Shown here in pieces: positions 1 to 5,527 of a DNA stretch of 13,833 bases. The notes under the pieces were generated by a model. It did no database searches. It saw only the letters and a program-made list of their open reading frames with translations, and had not been told where the DNA came from. Each line of letters starts with the position of its first letter. The first letter of the stretch is position 1. Made by a program: the position numbers and the translations under genes. Origin of the DNA: Oscillospiraceae bacterium (GTDB taxonomy: Bacteria > Bacillota > Clostridia > Oscillospirales > Oscillospiraceae); the NCBI GenBank assembly GCA_016296565.1, contig JAEDJB010000042.1, positions 1 to 13,833 of the forward strand, in the 5' to 3' direction.

Positions 1-724
1 AGCATTTCTGGGTCTGGGAGGTGATATGCAGATTCATCTTGCTGCAGAGCCATCCGTTCTGATTCCACATATAGGAAGGCACATACTGTCCGCTTTCAAT
101 CAGTTCCTTCAGCTGAGCTTCCGGCATGTCGTTGATGTTGGCGATTTCCTTCTCGAAGCGCTCCTTCGTAAAGCCTGCGCCATGTCCTTCTGCCAGGGCG
201 ATACCGTAATCCTCCACGTTGTACCAGCTGCTTCCCAGAATCTTCGTGACTTTGAAGGAAGAACCTGCCAGGTTGGTCACCATGGTTCCCCATACCAGGT
301 CACAGTAGCCAACGCCGGTCAGGGTGCAGTTGCCCTGCTTGGCAAGGGCATCCAGCTTTTGGGTGAGGGCAGGGGAGGAATTCCAGGGATACAGCGCTTC
401 CTCGCAGGTGGTAATTGCATTGATCCCGTGCTTTGCGCAGATGGTAAAAATCTCTTCCAGTTCTGCAACAGTGCTTCTGGTTGCAATGATGCAAACATCC
501 GGTTTCAGCGCGCCGAGGACCTCGTCCGCCTGGCTGGCAGCAGAAACCTTGATGCCCGTCTCCGGATAGTTGTCCCCCACAACCTCGGCGGCATCTTTTC
601 CGCAGACGGCCGGATTCACATCAAAGGCAGCAACCAGAGACGCCCCTTTTTCGATGGCATACCGAATGAGATATTTTGCCATCTTACCGCAGCCGTACTG
701 AGCAAAGGTAATTTTTCTGTCCAT
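1..724 (-). CDS. 2,4-diaminopentanoate dehydrogenase-like NAD(P)-dependent oxidoreductase (5' part; runs off the left edge)
   Basis: The frame is open on the minus strand from ATG at 722-724 to the window edge, giving about 241 residues; family members are about 340-350, so roughly the last third is outside. The protein begins MDRKITFAQYGCGKMAKY, a Rossmann nucleotide-binding loop (residues about 10-15), followed by a beta strand ending AAFDVNP (about 33-39). Further along are the blocks TTCEEALYPWNSSP, VGYCDLVWG and YNVEDYGIALAEGHGAG. From memory these match the Ord enzyme of ornithine fermentation, which cleaves 2,4-diaminopentanoate to 2-amino-4-oxopentanoate with NAD(P)+ and loss of ammonia. 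The SD is AAGGAGGG (739-732 on the minus strand). In Clostridium sticklandii ord heads a cluster with ortAB and oraSE; any such genes would lie left of the window. It is divergent from a MerR gene. A paralogous amine or imine dehydrogenase is the alternative. Confidence 0.8.
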   Translation of the reverse strand, partial: MDRKITFAQYGCGKMAKYLIRYAIEKGASLVAAFDVNPAVCGKDAAEVVGDNYPETGIKVSAASQADEVLGALKPDVCIIATRSTVAELEEIFTICAKHGINAITTCEEALYPWNSSPALTQKLDALAKQGNCTLTGVGYCDLVWGTMVTNLAGSSFKVTKILGSSWYNVEDYGIALAEGHGAGFTKERFEKEIANINDMPEAQLKELIESGQYVPSYMWNQNGWLCSKMNLHITSQTQKC

Positions 725-761
725 AGATAACCCTCCTTGTAAATATTTGTTGTCCAACCTC

Positions 762-804
762 TTGTCATATCAAATTATACATCTTATACTTAGCATAAAG
801 TCAA
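762..804. promoter_or_regulatory. Overlapping divergent promoters with MerR-type operator
   Basis: Minus strand, towards the dehydrogenase: -35 TTGACT (804-799) and -10 TATAAT (779-774) are separated by exactly 19 bp, the over-long spacing typical of MerR-activated promoters. An imperfect dyad, ACTTTATGC-TAA-GTATAAGAT on the minus strand (arms 801-793 and 789-781, 6 of 9 positions symmetric), fills the spacer. Plus strand, towards merR: TTGTCA (762-767), 17 bp, TATACT (785-790), with the -10 inside the same dyad. A bound MerR protein would therefore untwist and activate the dehydrogenase promoter and occlude its own. The element positions are read from sequence; the regulation is inferred. 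Confidence 0.8.
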
Positions 805-879
805 CAGCAGATTTCCTGCACAATTCGTATCAACATCCTATGCTGGAAAGAGACAGAATATGGAGGGATACTATACAAA

Positions 880-1728
880 ATGAAGAATTCTCTACTTAAA
901 ATCGGGGAAATGGCGGAGCTGAACCATGTCAGCACACAGACCCTGAGACTTTATGCCAAGAATAAGCTTTTGGAGCCGGAATACCTGGACCCGGAGACAG
1001 GCTACCGATACTATACGCTGGAGCAGTGCGCCAAGCTGGATCTGATCCGTGCCCTGAAAAGCTGCCGCCTTTCTCTGGAACAGATCCAGGAAATCTTTTC
1101 CTTGTCCTCCAAAGAGCGTTTGCTGCAGGCGCTGGAGGAACAGACCGGGGTGCTGACCGACGAGATTTATCATTTGTCGGTCAGCCGGAATAACCTGAGC
1201 CGTGTGCAGAAAAACCTGCAAATTCTGAACACCCTGCCTCCCTTTGGCCAGGTCTTTTTTGAGTATGTCCCGGAACGGAAAATTGATGTGCAGAAGACAG
1301 AGTTTGATTTTTTCGCGTTGGGACAGGAAGGGTATGAGAAGATGCTCCGGCATATGCAGAATTATCTCTATGAGAATCAGCTTCCGCCCTCCTACTTTAT
1401 CAATGTGGGCACCCTCATGGAAAAGGAATATTTTATGAGGGGGACCTATTCCTCCCATTCTGCCTTCATCTTTGTGGATGACCTCTACCCGGAGAAGGAT
1501 AGTGTCCGTACCTTGCCCCAGAACACCTATCTGTCCATCGCTTCCGACAAGATCGCCCTGGAAGCCGCCTATGCAAAGCAGCTGTACGAAGAAATGGAAC
1601 GAAACGGAATGATGCCCTGTGGCGATTATCTCTGCGAGGTGCTGACCCAGTTTCCTGTCCATCAGGCAAAACAGCTGATTTATAAAATTCAGGTTCCGGT
1701 CCAGCGGATCCATGGCGGGGAACAATAA
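880..1728 (+). CDS. MerR family transcriptional regulator with GyrI-like C-terminal domain
   Basis: This 282-residue protein has an N-terminal MerR winged helix (about 5-75). KIGEMAELNHVSTQTLRLYAK is the HTH with the characteristic T-LR-Y pattern, followed by the wing GYRYYTLEQCAKLDLI. Residues about 80-120 form the coiled dimerisation helix. The C-terminal 150-160 residues look like a GyrI/AraC-E effector-binding domain of the BmrR/BltR kind, so a small organic ligand rather than a metal is likely; no metal-binding Cys cluster is present. The gene starts at ATG 880 with GGAGG at 862-866, a rather long 13-nt spacing. It is transcribed away from the diaminopentanoate dehydrogenase-like gene, with a MerR-type operator in between, which makes that gene the obvious target. 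The ligand is unknown; an amino-acid fermentation intermediate is only a guess. Confidence 0.9.
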   Translation: MKNSLLKIGEMAELNHVSTQTLRLYAKNKLLEPEYLDPETGYRYYTLEQCAKLDLIRALKSCRLSLEQIQEIFSLSSKERLLQALEEQTGVLTDEIYHLSVSRNNLSRVQKNLQILNTLPPFGQVFFEYVPERKIDVQKTEFDFFALGQEGYEKMLRHMQNYLYENQLPPSYFINVGTLMEKEYFMRGTYSSHSAFIFVDDLYPEKDSVRTLPQNTYLSIASDKIALEAAYAKQLYEEMERNGMMPCGDYLCEVLTQFPVHQAKQLIYKIQVPVQRIHGGEQ

Positions 1729-1730
1729 AC

Positions 1731-1790
1731 GACCCTCCCGGAGAATATCCCCGGGGGGGTCTGACCGATAAACTGGAATCTATCGGGTTC
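1731..1790 (+). terminator. Tandem hairpins after merR
   Basis: The first hairpin starts 3 nt past the merR stop: an 11-bp stem (1731-1741 with 1751-1761, one G-T wobble) around a 9-nt loop. A second, CCGATA (1765-1770) with TATCGG (1781-1786), is followed by GTTCTTT. The U tract is poor, so this is a plausible rather than classic terminator. It sits in the convergent gap between merR and the acetyltransferase. Confidence 0.6.
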
Positions 1791-1813
1791 TTTGTGTAGA
1801 GAAAACATTAAAT

Positions 1814-2338
1814 TTACCTTAATATATATTCGTATAAATAGAAATCAATCCATCCCGTATTATCCGCATACCAATTTTGTATTCCCATCTGGGTAAAACC
1901 ACATTTTTCATATAGTTTTTTTGCTGGTTCATTACAACACAATGCATCTAAACGTATTGCTTTCATATCCATACTTCTGGCCAATTCAATAACAGCATCC
2001 ATGATCTGTTTTGAGACACCGGTTCCCTGAAGTTTTGGATCAACACATAAAATGTGTACCACAAAAACTTCATCATCTGCTAAATCAGCGCTCCACGCCA
2101 CTTCCCGATAAGCACTGGTTTGAAATGGTGTTAATGCAACTGCAGCAATCGTCTTTCCCTTATCTTCCGCAAAATACATATATCCGCCATCAATATAGGA
2201 TACTATCATTTCGTTTGTGGGATGCTGACCATATACCCATCGACCATATTGTTCCATATGGGGAGTATTATCGATAACATATTTGTAAAAATCCGTTATT
2301 TTCTCAAATTGAGAAGATAGACATCTGATAAGCTCCAT
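1814..2338 (-). CDS. GNAT family N-acetyltransferase
   Basis: A GCN5-related acetyltransferase of 174 residues, transferring an acetyl group from acetyl-CoA to an unknown amine. Motif A is visible as VDPKLQGTGVSKQIM (about 99-113) with the acetyl-CoA pyrophosphate loop Q-G-T-G-V. Motif B is NEPAKKLYEKCGF (about 136-148) with the usual Asn, Tyr and Gly-Phe. I chose ATG 2338 because AAAGGGA (2353-2347) lies 8 nt upstream of it. An in-frame ATG at 2356 would add six residues but has no SD. The gene is clearly more AT-rich than everything to its right, with many A/T-ending codons, and stands alone with its own promoter, which suggests recent acquisition. It converges on merR. The substrate cannot be told from sequence. 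Confidence 0.88.
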   Translation of the reverse strand: MELIRCLSSQFEKITDFYKYVIDNTPHMEQYGRWVYGQHPTNEMIVSYIDGGYMYFAEDKGKTIAAVALTPFQTSAYREVAWSADLADDEVFVVHILCVDPKLQGTGVSKQIMDAVIELARSMDMKAIRLDALCCNEPAKKLYEKCGFTQMGIQNWYADNTGWIDFYLYEYILR

Positions 2339-2380
2339 TATGCGAATCCCTTTCATACAGAGAATTTGTTTTTATCATTT

Positions 2381-2409
2381 ATTATAATATCACACAGTGT
2401 GTTTTGCAA
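2381..2409 (-). promoter_or_regulatory. Promoter of the GNAT gene with CACACAGTGTG palindrome in the spacer
   Basis: On the minus strand TTGCAA (2409-2404) and TATAAT (2386-2381) are 17 bp apart. A perfect 11-bp palindrome, CACAC-A-GTGTG (2391-2401), lies between them, a position suited to a repressor. Confidence 0.65.
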
Positions 2410-2457
2410 TGCGTGAGAGGCGCCCCGATTTTGCCCCTGTCCTTTTTTGGCATCCTG

Positions 2458-2466
2458 TGCTATGAT
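2458..2466 (+). promoter_or_regulatory. Extended -10 promoter for the tyrosine phosphatase gene
   Basis: TGC-TATGAT is an extended -10 element (TG at 2458-2459, hexamer 2461-2466) about 77 nt before the start codon. The -35 region (CTGTCC at 2437-2442) is weak. The AT-rich leader that follows (about 2500-2520) carries no recognised motif. Confidence 0.5.
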
Positions 2467-2542
2467 GATTGGTAAGTGAAATGGTGCCGGAATTTCATTC
2501 TATATATATATTCAAAAAAATGGAACCAAGGGAAGCTGAACC

Positions 2543-3007
2543 ATGAAAAAGACGAAAATTTTATTCATCTGCCACGGCAACATCTGCCGCAGTCCTATGG
2601 CTGCGTGTGTGCTCCGGGATATGGCGGACAAGGCGGGGCGGGGCGCGGAGTTTGAAATCTCCTCCGCCGCCACCAGCCGGGAGGAGATCGGAAACCCCAT
2701 CTATCCCCCTGCCCGGCGGAAGCTCCGGGAAGAGGGCGTCCCCCTCGACGGCCACCGGGCGGTGCAGATGACCCGGGGGGACTATGACAAATACGACCTG
2801 CTTCTGGGGGCGGACAGCGCCAACCTGCGGAACATGCGGGCCATCGCCGGGGGAGACCCGGCGGGGAAGATTCACCGCCTGCTGGACTTCTCCTCCCGCC
2901 CCCGGGACATTGCCGACCCCTGGTACACCGGAAACTTTGACGTCACCTTCGACGACATTGTGGAGGGCTGCCAGGCCCTGCTGGCTTACCTGGACGAAAA
3001 GAAATGA
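2543..3007 (+). CDS. Low-molecular-weight protein tyrosine phosphatase
   Basis: At 154 residues it has the full family length. The phosphate-binding loop CHGNICRSP gives the CX5R signature with nucleophile Cys10 and Arg16. The general acid lies in IADPWYTG (Asp125-Pro126). Together these are all the catalytic residues of the LMW-PTP class, which hydrolyses phosphotyrosine (or arginine phosphate, as in YwlE). The residue after the first Cys is His rather than the hydrophobic or Thr residue used to separate tyrosine from arginine phosphatases, so I do not assign the substrate. The SD AAGGGAAG (2528-2535) precedes ATG 2543. The gene is monocistronic, with an extended -10 promoter and a strong terminator 3 nt past the stop. 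No tyrosine kinase or capsule gene is nearby. Confidence 0.93.
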   Translation: MKKTKILFICHGNICRSPMAACVLRDMADKAGRGAEFEISSAATSREEIGNPIYPPARRKLREEGVPLDGHRAVQMTRGDYDKYDLLLGADSANLRNMRAIAGGDPAGKIHRLLDFSSRPRDIADPWYTGNFDVTFDDIVEGCQALLAYLDEKK

Positions 3008-3056
3008 AAAAACCGTGTTCGCGACTTCTGAAAGCGCGAACACGGTTTGCTTTTTG
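3007..3056. terminator. Bidirectional intrinsic terminator
   Basis: A perfect 14-bp stem (3010-3023 with 3035-3048) around an 11-nt loop. It is followed by GCTTTTT on the plus strand and by six T residues on the minus strand (A run at 3007-3012). It serves the phosphatase gene and the convergent TIGR04076 gene. Confidence 0.9.
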
Positions 3057-3060
3057 GCGG

Positions 3061-3321
3061 TTACTCCGTCACCTTAATCTGAAAAACGTTGATCACATCC
3101 GCGTCTGGGCAGCAGAAGCGGAAGTCTCCGGCGCTGCCGGTGGGAAGCTGCCCGCCGTAGCGGAGGATATCCACATAGGGGAAGGCCACGTGCATGGCCA
3201 TGGGGCACAGCTCCCCCCGCTGGGTGTCGAAGTCAAAGGTGTCCCCGGGCTTGTGGCCCCGGTGGCAGCCCTGGGTGCCCAACTGGTCCACCAGGGTCAG
3301 GGTGATTTTGGGCTTTTTCAT
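3061..3321 (-). CDS. TIGR04076 family small cysteine-containing protein
   Basis: This 86-residue protein of unknown function resembles the TIGR04076 family. Visible blocks are GHKPGDTF (22-29), CPMAMHVAFPYVDILRYGG (39-57) and CCPDADVINVFQIK (70-83). Four Cys (19, 39, 70, 71) and His20 could bind a metal or form a redox site, but nothing in the sequence proves it. There is no signal peptide or membrane segment. ATG 3321 is supported by the SD GGAAGGGAG 6 nt upstream. It is divergent from the ferredoxin gene and has a promoter with a dyad at the -41.5 position, suggesting activation by a Crp/Fnr-type factor. Members of this family are common in anaerobic Firmicutes; their biochemical role is not known to me. 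Confidence 0.75.
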   Translation of the reverse strand: MKKPKITLTLVDQLGTQGCHRGHKPGDTFDFDTQRGELCPMAMHVAFPYVDILRYGGQLPTGSAGDFRFCCPDADVINVFQIKVTE

Positions 3322-3367
3322 AAGAGGCTCCCTTCCGCCGCCGCTGCGGCTTTCGTCCTATGAGATC

Positions 3368-3410
3368 AGTATACCGGAAACCCGGGGGAGAGGCTGTTGC
3401 CTGGGCAACA
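3368..3410 (-). promoter_or_regulatory. TIGR04076 gene promoter with Crp/Fnr-geometry dyad at -41.5
   Basis: On the minus strand the -10 is TATACT (3373-3368); 17 bp upstream there is no -35 match. Instead a perfect 16-bp palindrome with a 2-bp centre, TGTTGCC-TG-GGCAACA (plus 3395-3410), is centred at 3402.5. If transcription starts at 3361, that is -41.5, the class II activator position. The half-site layout TGTTG-N6-CAACA has the 5-6-5 geometry of Crp/Fnr sites. No regulator gene is in the window. Confidence 0.55.
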
Positions 3411-3508
3411 ACCGGGGAAATTTTCCGGGGCTTCCTCCGCATACTTTCCCTTCAGAACCGGCACACTAAGCCCAAAACAGAGCCAGAACTCTGGAAAGGA
3501 GCGTTGCC

Positions 3509-3697
3509 ATGAAGGTGAAAGTCATTGACGGCTGCATCAGCTGCGGCCTGTGCACGGAGGAATTTCCCGACCTCTTCCAGATGAATGCGGAGGGGATTGC
3601 CCAGGTGGTATCCAGGCAGGTCCCCGCAGGGCTGGAGGATCAGGCCCGGCAGGCCGCGGAGGACTGCCCGGTGAGCGTAATCCTCACAGAAGAATAA
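3509..3697 (+). CDS. Ferredoxin, single [4Fe-4S] cluster
   Basis: A 62-residue soluble electron carrier. The cluster ligands are CxxCxxC at Cys9, Cys12 and Cys15 plus Cys53 in DCPV; there is no second CxxCxxC set, so only one [4Fe-4S] cluster is expected, as in the monocluster ferredoxins of about 60 residues (Fer4_13-like). The remainder is acidic (EEFPDLF, LEDQAR, LTEE), usual for a ferredoxin. The SD GGAAAGGAG (about 3493-3501) lies 7 nt before ATG 3509. It forms its own unit and ends in a strong hairpin. It could accept electrons from the oxidoreductase encoded 3 kb away, but that enzyme has its own ferredoxin-like subunit and the link is only inference. Confidence 0.92.
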   Translation: MKVKVIDGCISCGLCTEEFPDLFQMNAEGIAQVVSRQVPAGLEDQARQAAEDCPVSVILTEE

Positions 3698-3700
3698 AGC

Positions 3701-3741
3701 AGAAACGCCGCTCCTTTGGTCTGGAAAGGAGCGGCGTTTCT
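3701..3741. terminator. Convergent terminator hairpin between ferredoxin and cysK
   Basis: A perfect 17-bp inverted repeat (3701-3717 with 3725-3741) with a 7-nt loop, 3 nt past the ferredoxin stop. T-rich stretches are short on both sides (TTTCT ending the plus-strand stem, CTTTATTC after the minus-strand stem), but the stem is very stable. It is probably used in both directions. Confidence 0.8.
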
Positions 3742-3761
3742 ATGGAAAAGAAAGAAAAAAC

Positions 3762-4694
3762 TTATTCGGAAAACATGGGGGTGGACAGATAGCGGTCGCC
3801 GGTGTCCGGCAACAGGGCAACGATGGTCTTGCCCTCGTATTCCGGACGCTTGGCCAGCTGGATGGCCGCCCAAAGAGCGGCCCCGGAGGAGATGCCCACC
3901 AGAACTCCTTCGGTCCGGCCGATGAGACGGCCGGTTGTATAGGCGTCCTCGTCAGTGACGGGGATGATTTCGTCGTAAATGTCCCGGTTCAGAACCTCGG
4001 GCACGAAGTTTGCGCCGATGCCCTGGAGCCCGTGGGGACCGGCCACGCCCTTGCTCAGCAGGGGAGAGGAGGCAGGCTCCACAGCCACTACCTTCACGTT
4101 AGGGTTCTGGCTCTTCAGATACTCGCCCACGCCGGTGAGGGTGCCGCCGGTGCCCACGCCGGCCACAAAGCAGTCCACCTTGCCCTCGGTGTCCGCCCAG
4201 ATTTCCGGACCGGTGGTGAGCCGGTGGGCCTGGGCGTTGGCGGGGTTGGTAAACTGACCGGGGATAAAGGCGCCGGGAATCTCCCGGGCAAGCTCTTCGG
4301 CCCGCTCAATGGCGCCGGCCATTCCCTTGGCGCCGGCGGTGAGCTCCAGCTCCGCGCCGTAGGCGGTCATCAGGAGGCGGCGCTCCATGCTCATGGTTTC
4401 GGGCATAACAATAATGGCCCGATACCCCCGGGCGGCGGCCATGACGGCCAGACCAATGCCGGTGTTGCCGGAGGTGGGTTCGATGATGACGGAACCCTTT
4501 CCGATGAGCCCCCTGGCCTCTGCGTCGTCCAGCATAGCCCGGGCCACCCGGTCCTTGGAGGAGCCGGCAGGATTGAGGTATTCCAGCTTGGCCAGCAGAC
4601 GGGCCTTCAGCTGCTGGCTGGCCGCAATGTGGGTCAACTCCAGCAGGGGTGTGCCGCCGATGAGCTGTTCCACGGATGTATAAATCTTGCCCAT
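3762..4694 (-). CDS. cysK: Cysteine synthase A (O-acetylserine sulfhydrylase)
   Basis: A fold-type II PLP enzyme of 310 residues, making L-cysteine from O-acetylserine and sulfide. The Schiff-base Lys47 sits in NPAGSSKDR. The substrate loop PTSGNTG is at 73-79, the phosphate-binding loop GTGGT at 181-185, the PLP N1 contact Ser270 in GISSGAA, and PDTGDRYLST near the C-terminus. Length and motifs fit CysK rather than cystathionine beta-synthase (no CBS domains). ATG 4694 is chosen because GGAGGG lies 7 nt upstream. A TTG at 4709 would overlap the SD and add only five residues. It has a near-perfect promoter and stands alone; no serine acetyltransferase (cysE) is adjacent. CysM-like use of other sulfur donors cannot be excluded. 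Confidence 0.95.
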   Translation of the reverse strand: MGKIYTSVEQLIGGTPLLELTHIAASQQLKARLLAKLEYLNPAGSSKDRVARAMLDDAEARGLIGKGSVIIEPTSGNTGIGLAVMAAARGYRAIIVMPETMSMERRLLMTAYGAELELTAGAKGMAGAIERAEELAREIPGAFIPGQFTNPANAQAHRLTTGPEIWADTEGKVDCFVAGVGTGGTLTGVGEYLKSQNPNVKVVAVEPASSPLLSKGVAGPHGLQGIGANFVPEVLNRDIYDEIIPVTDEDAYTTGRLIGRTEGVLVGISSGAALWAAIQLAKRPEYEGKTIVALLPDTGDRYLSTPMFSE

Positions 4695-4759
4695 GGGGCA
4701 TCCCTCCAAAAACTGGGCGAAATGCCCAACGAAAGGTTCATTTCTGCGAGACTTCTTGC

Positions 4760-4788
4760 ATTATACGGCAAAAGCAACCCTTTGTCAA
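4760..4788 (-). promoter_or_regulatory. cysK promoter
   Basis: On the minus strand TTGACA (4788-4783), a 17-bp spacer and TATAAT (4765-4760) form a consensus sigma-A promoter. Downstream, the leader carries the inverted repeat TGGGC-gaaat-GCCCA (4714-4728) just before the SD, which could fold in the mRNA. Confidence 0.85.
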
Positions 4789-4807
4789 GGTGTAGTTCCG
4801 GGATTTG

Positions 4808-4864
4808 CAAGGGTTTTTTTCAAAAAATGAGACCCTTGACAGACCGGGCCGGTGGCTTTACAAT
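4808..4864 (+). promoter_or_regulatory. Promoter of the YcxB-like/CbiET-like operon with inverted repeat over the -35
   Basis: TTGACA (4836-4841), a 17-bp spacer and TACAAT (4859-4864). The -35 overlaps the right arm of CAAGGGT (4808-4814) and ACCCTTG (4832-4838). Inside those arms is a second symmetry, six T then six A around one C (4815-4827). The left arm ends about 20 bp from the cysK -35, so a protein bound here could affect both promoters. Confidence 0.8.
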
Positions 4865-4949
4865 AATTCTTATTAAAAAGGATACCACAATCCCAAATTC
4901 GACCCCAGCCCGGAAAGCTGCCGGCCGGAACGCCAAGGAGGCGAAACAT

Positions 4950-5498
4950 ATGGAATATCAAATCCAGATGGTTTACGAGAAGGAAGATGTGGGCGCCATG
5001 GTCCGGGCCATGGAATACCGCCGGCAACCGGAGAAAAACCTGCGCCTGGCCACCAAGATTGCCTACCCCATCTTCGGGATTCTTCTGATAGTTGTGGGGC
5101 TCGGCACCATTGCCGCCATGCTTACGGCAGGCCTCATCTCCATTGCCACCATCGTAATTATGGCAGCCAGCATGGTGGGCGGCGTTGCCCTGCTGCGCCG
5201 GTCCGACAGCCGGGGCATGGAGCGCCGGTCCTGGAAGCGATACCCCAACAAGGGCCTGACCCTGACCTACACCTTCTACAACGACCACTTTGAAGAGGTG
5301 GATGAGGTCTCCGGGGAGAACAAGTACCAGTACATCTCCATCGCCAGCGCCAACGAGGACGACAACCATTTCTTCCTCTTTACTGCCTCCAACGCCGGAC
5401 ATATGCTGCGGAAGGACTGCTTCCTGGTGGGGGACCCCGCTACCTTCGGCAAGTTCATCCGCATCAAGGCGGCGGTGACCATCGACCCCATTCAGTAA
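4950..5498 (+). CDS. YcxB-like membrane protein
   Basis: A 182-residue protein with an N-terminal cytoplasmic stretch (1-35), two closely spaced hydrophobic helices (about 37-60 and 62-83) and a C-terminal soluble domain. The latter, from about TYTFYNDHFEEVDE to FGKFIRIKA (107-173), resembles the YcxB-like C-terminal domain (PF14317-type): a beta-rich fold with the pattern of an F-Y pair, a conserved Y-ISIA strand, and FFLFT followed by a loop. The function of this family is unknown. ATG 4950 follows the SD AAGGAGG (4935-4941). The same frame stays open far upstream across the cysK antisense strand, but only the segment from 4950 has an RBS and protein-like composition. It is the first gene of an operon with the CbiE/CbiT-like gene, 29 nt downstream. 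Confidence 0.75.
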   Translation: MEYQIQMVYEKEDVGAMVRAMEYRRQPEKNLRLATKIAYPIFGILLIVVGLGTIAAMLTAGLISIATIVIMAASMVGGVALLRRSDSRGMERRSWKRYPNKGLTLTYTFYNDHFEEVDEVSGENKYQYISIASANEDDNHFFLFTASNAGHMLRKDCFLVGDPATFGKFIRIKAAVTIDPIQ

Positions 5499-5527
5499 CC
5501 CAGCCCAAAGAGGAAAGGAGCAACTCT

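Noticed and set aside
26..730. 234-codon plus-strand open frame at the left edge
   Set aside because: The minus strand here encodes a well-conserved Rossmann dehydrogenase with SD and promoter; the plus frame shows no family pattern.
3416..3426. GGAAATTTTCC palindrome in the ferredoxin upstream region
   Set aside because: A perfect 11-bp symmetry, but short, A/T-centred and not at a defined distance from a convincing ferredoxin promoter; may be chance.
4032..4949. Long plus-strand open frame running from antisense of cysK straight into the YcxB-like gene
   Set aside because: No RBS, low-complexity Gly/His/Ala-rich translation, and it lies opposite a conserved cysK. Only the part from ATG 4950 is taken as coding.
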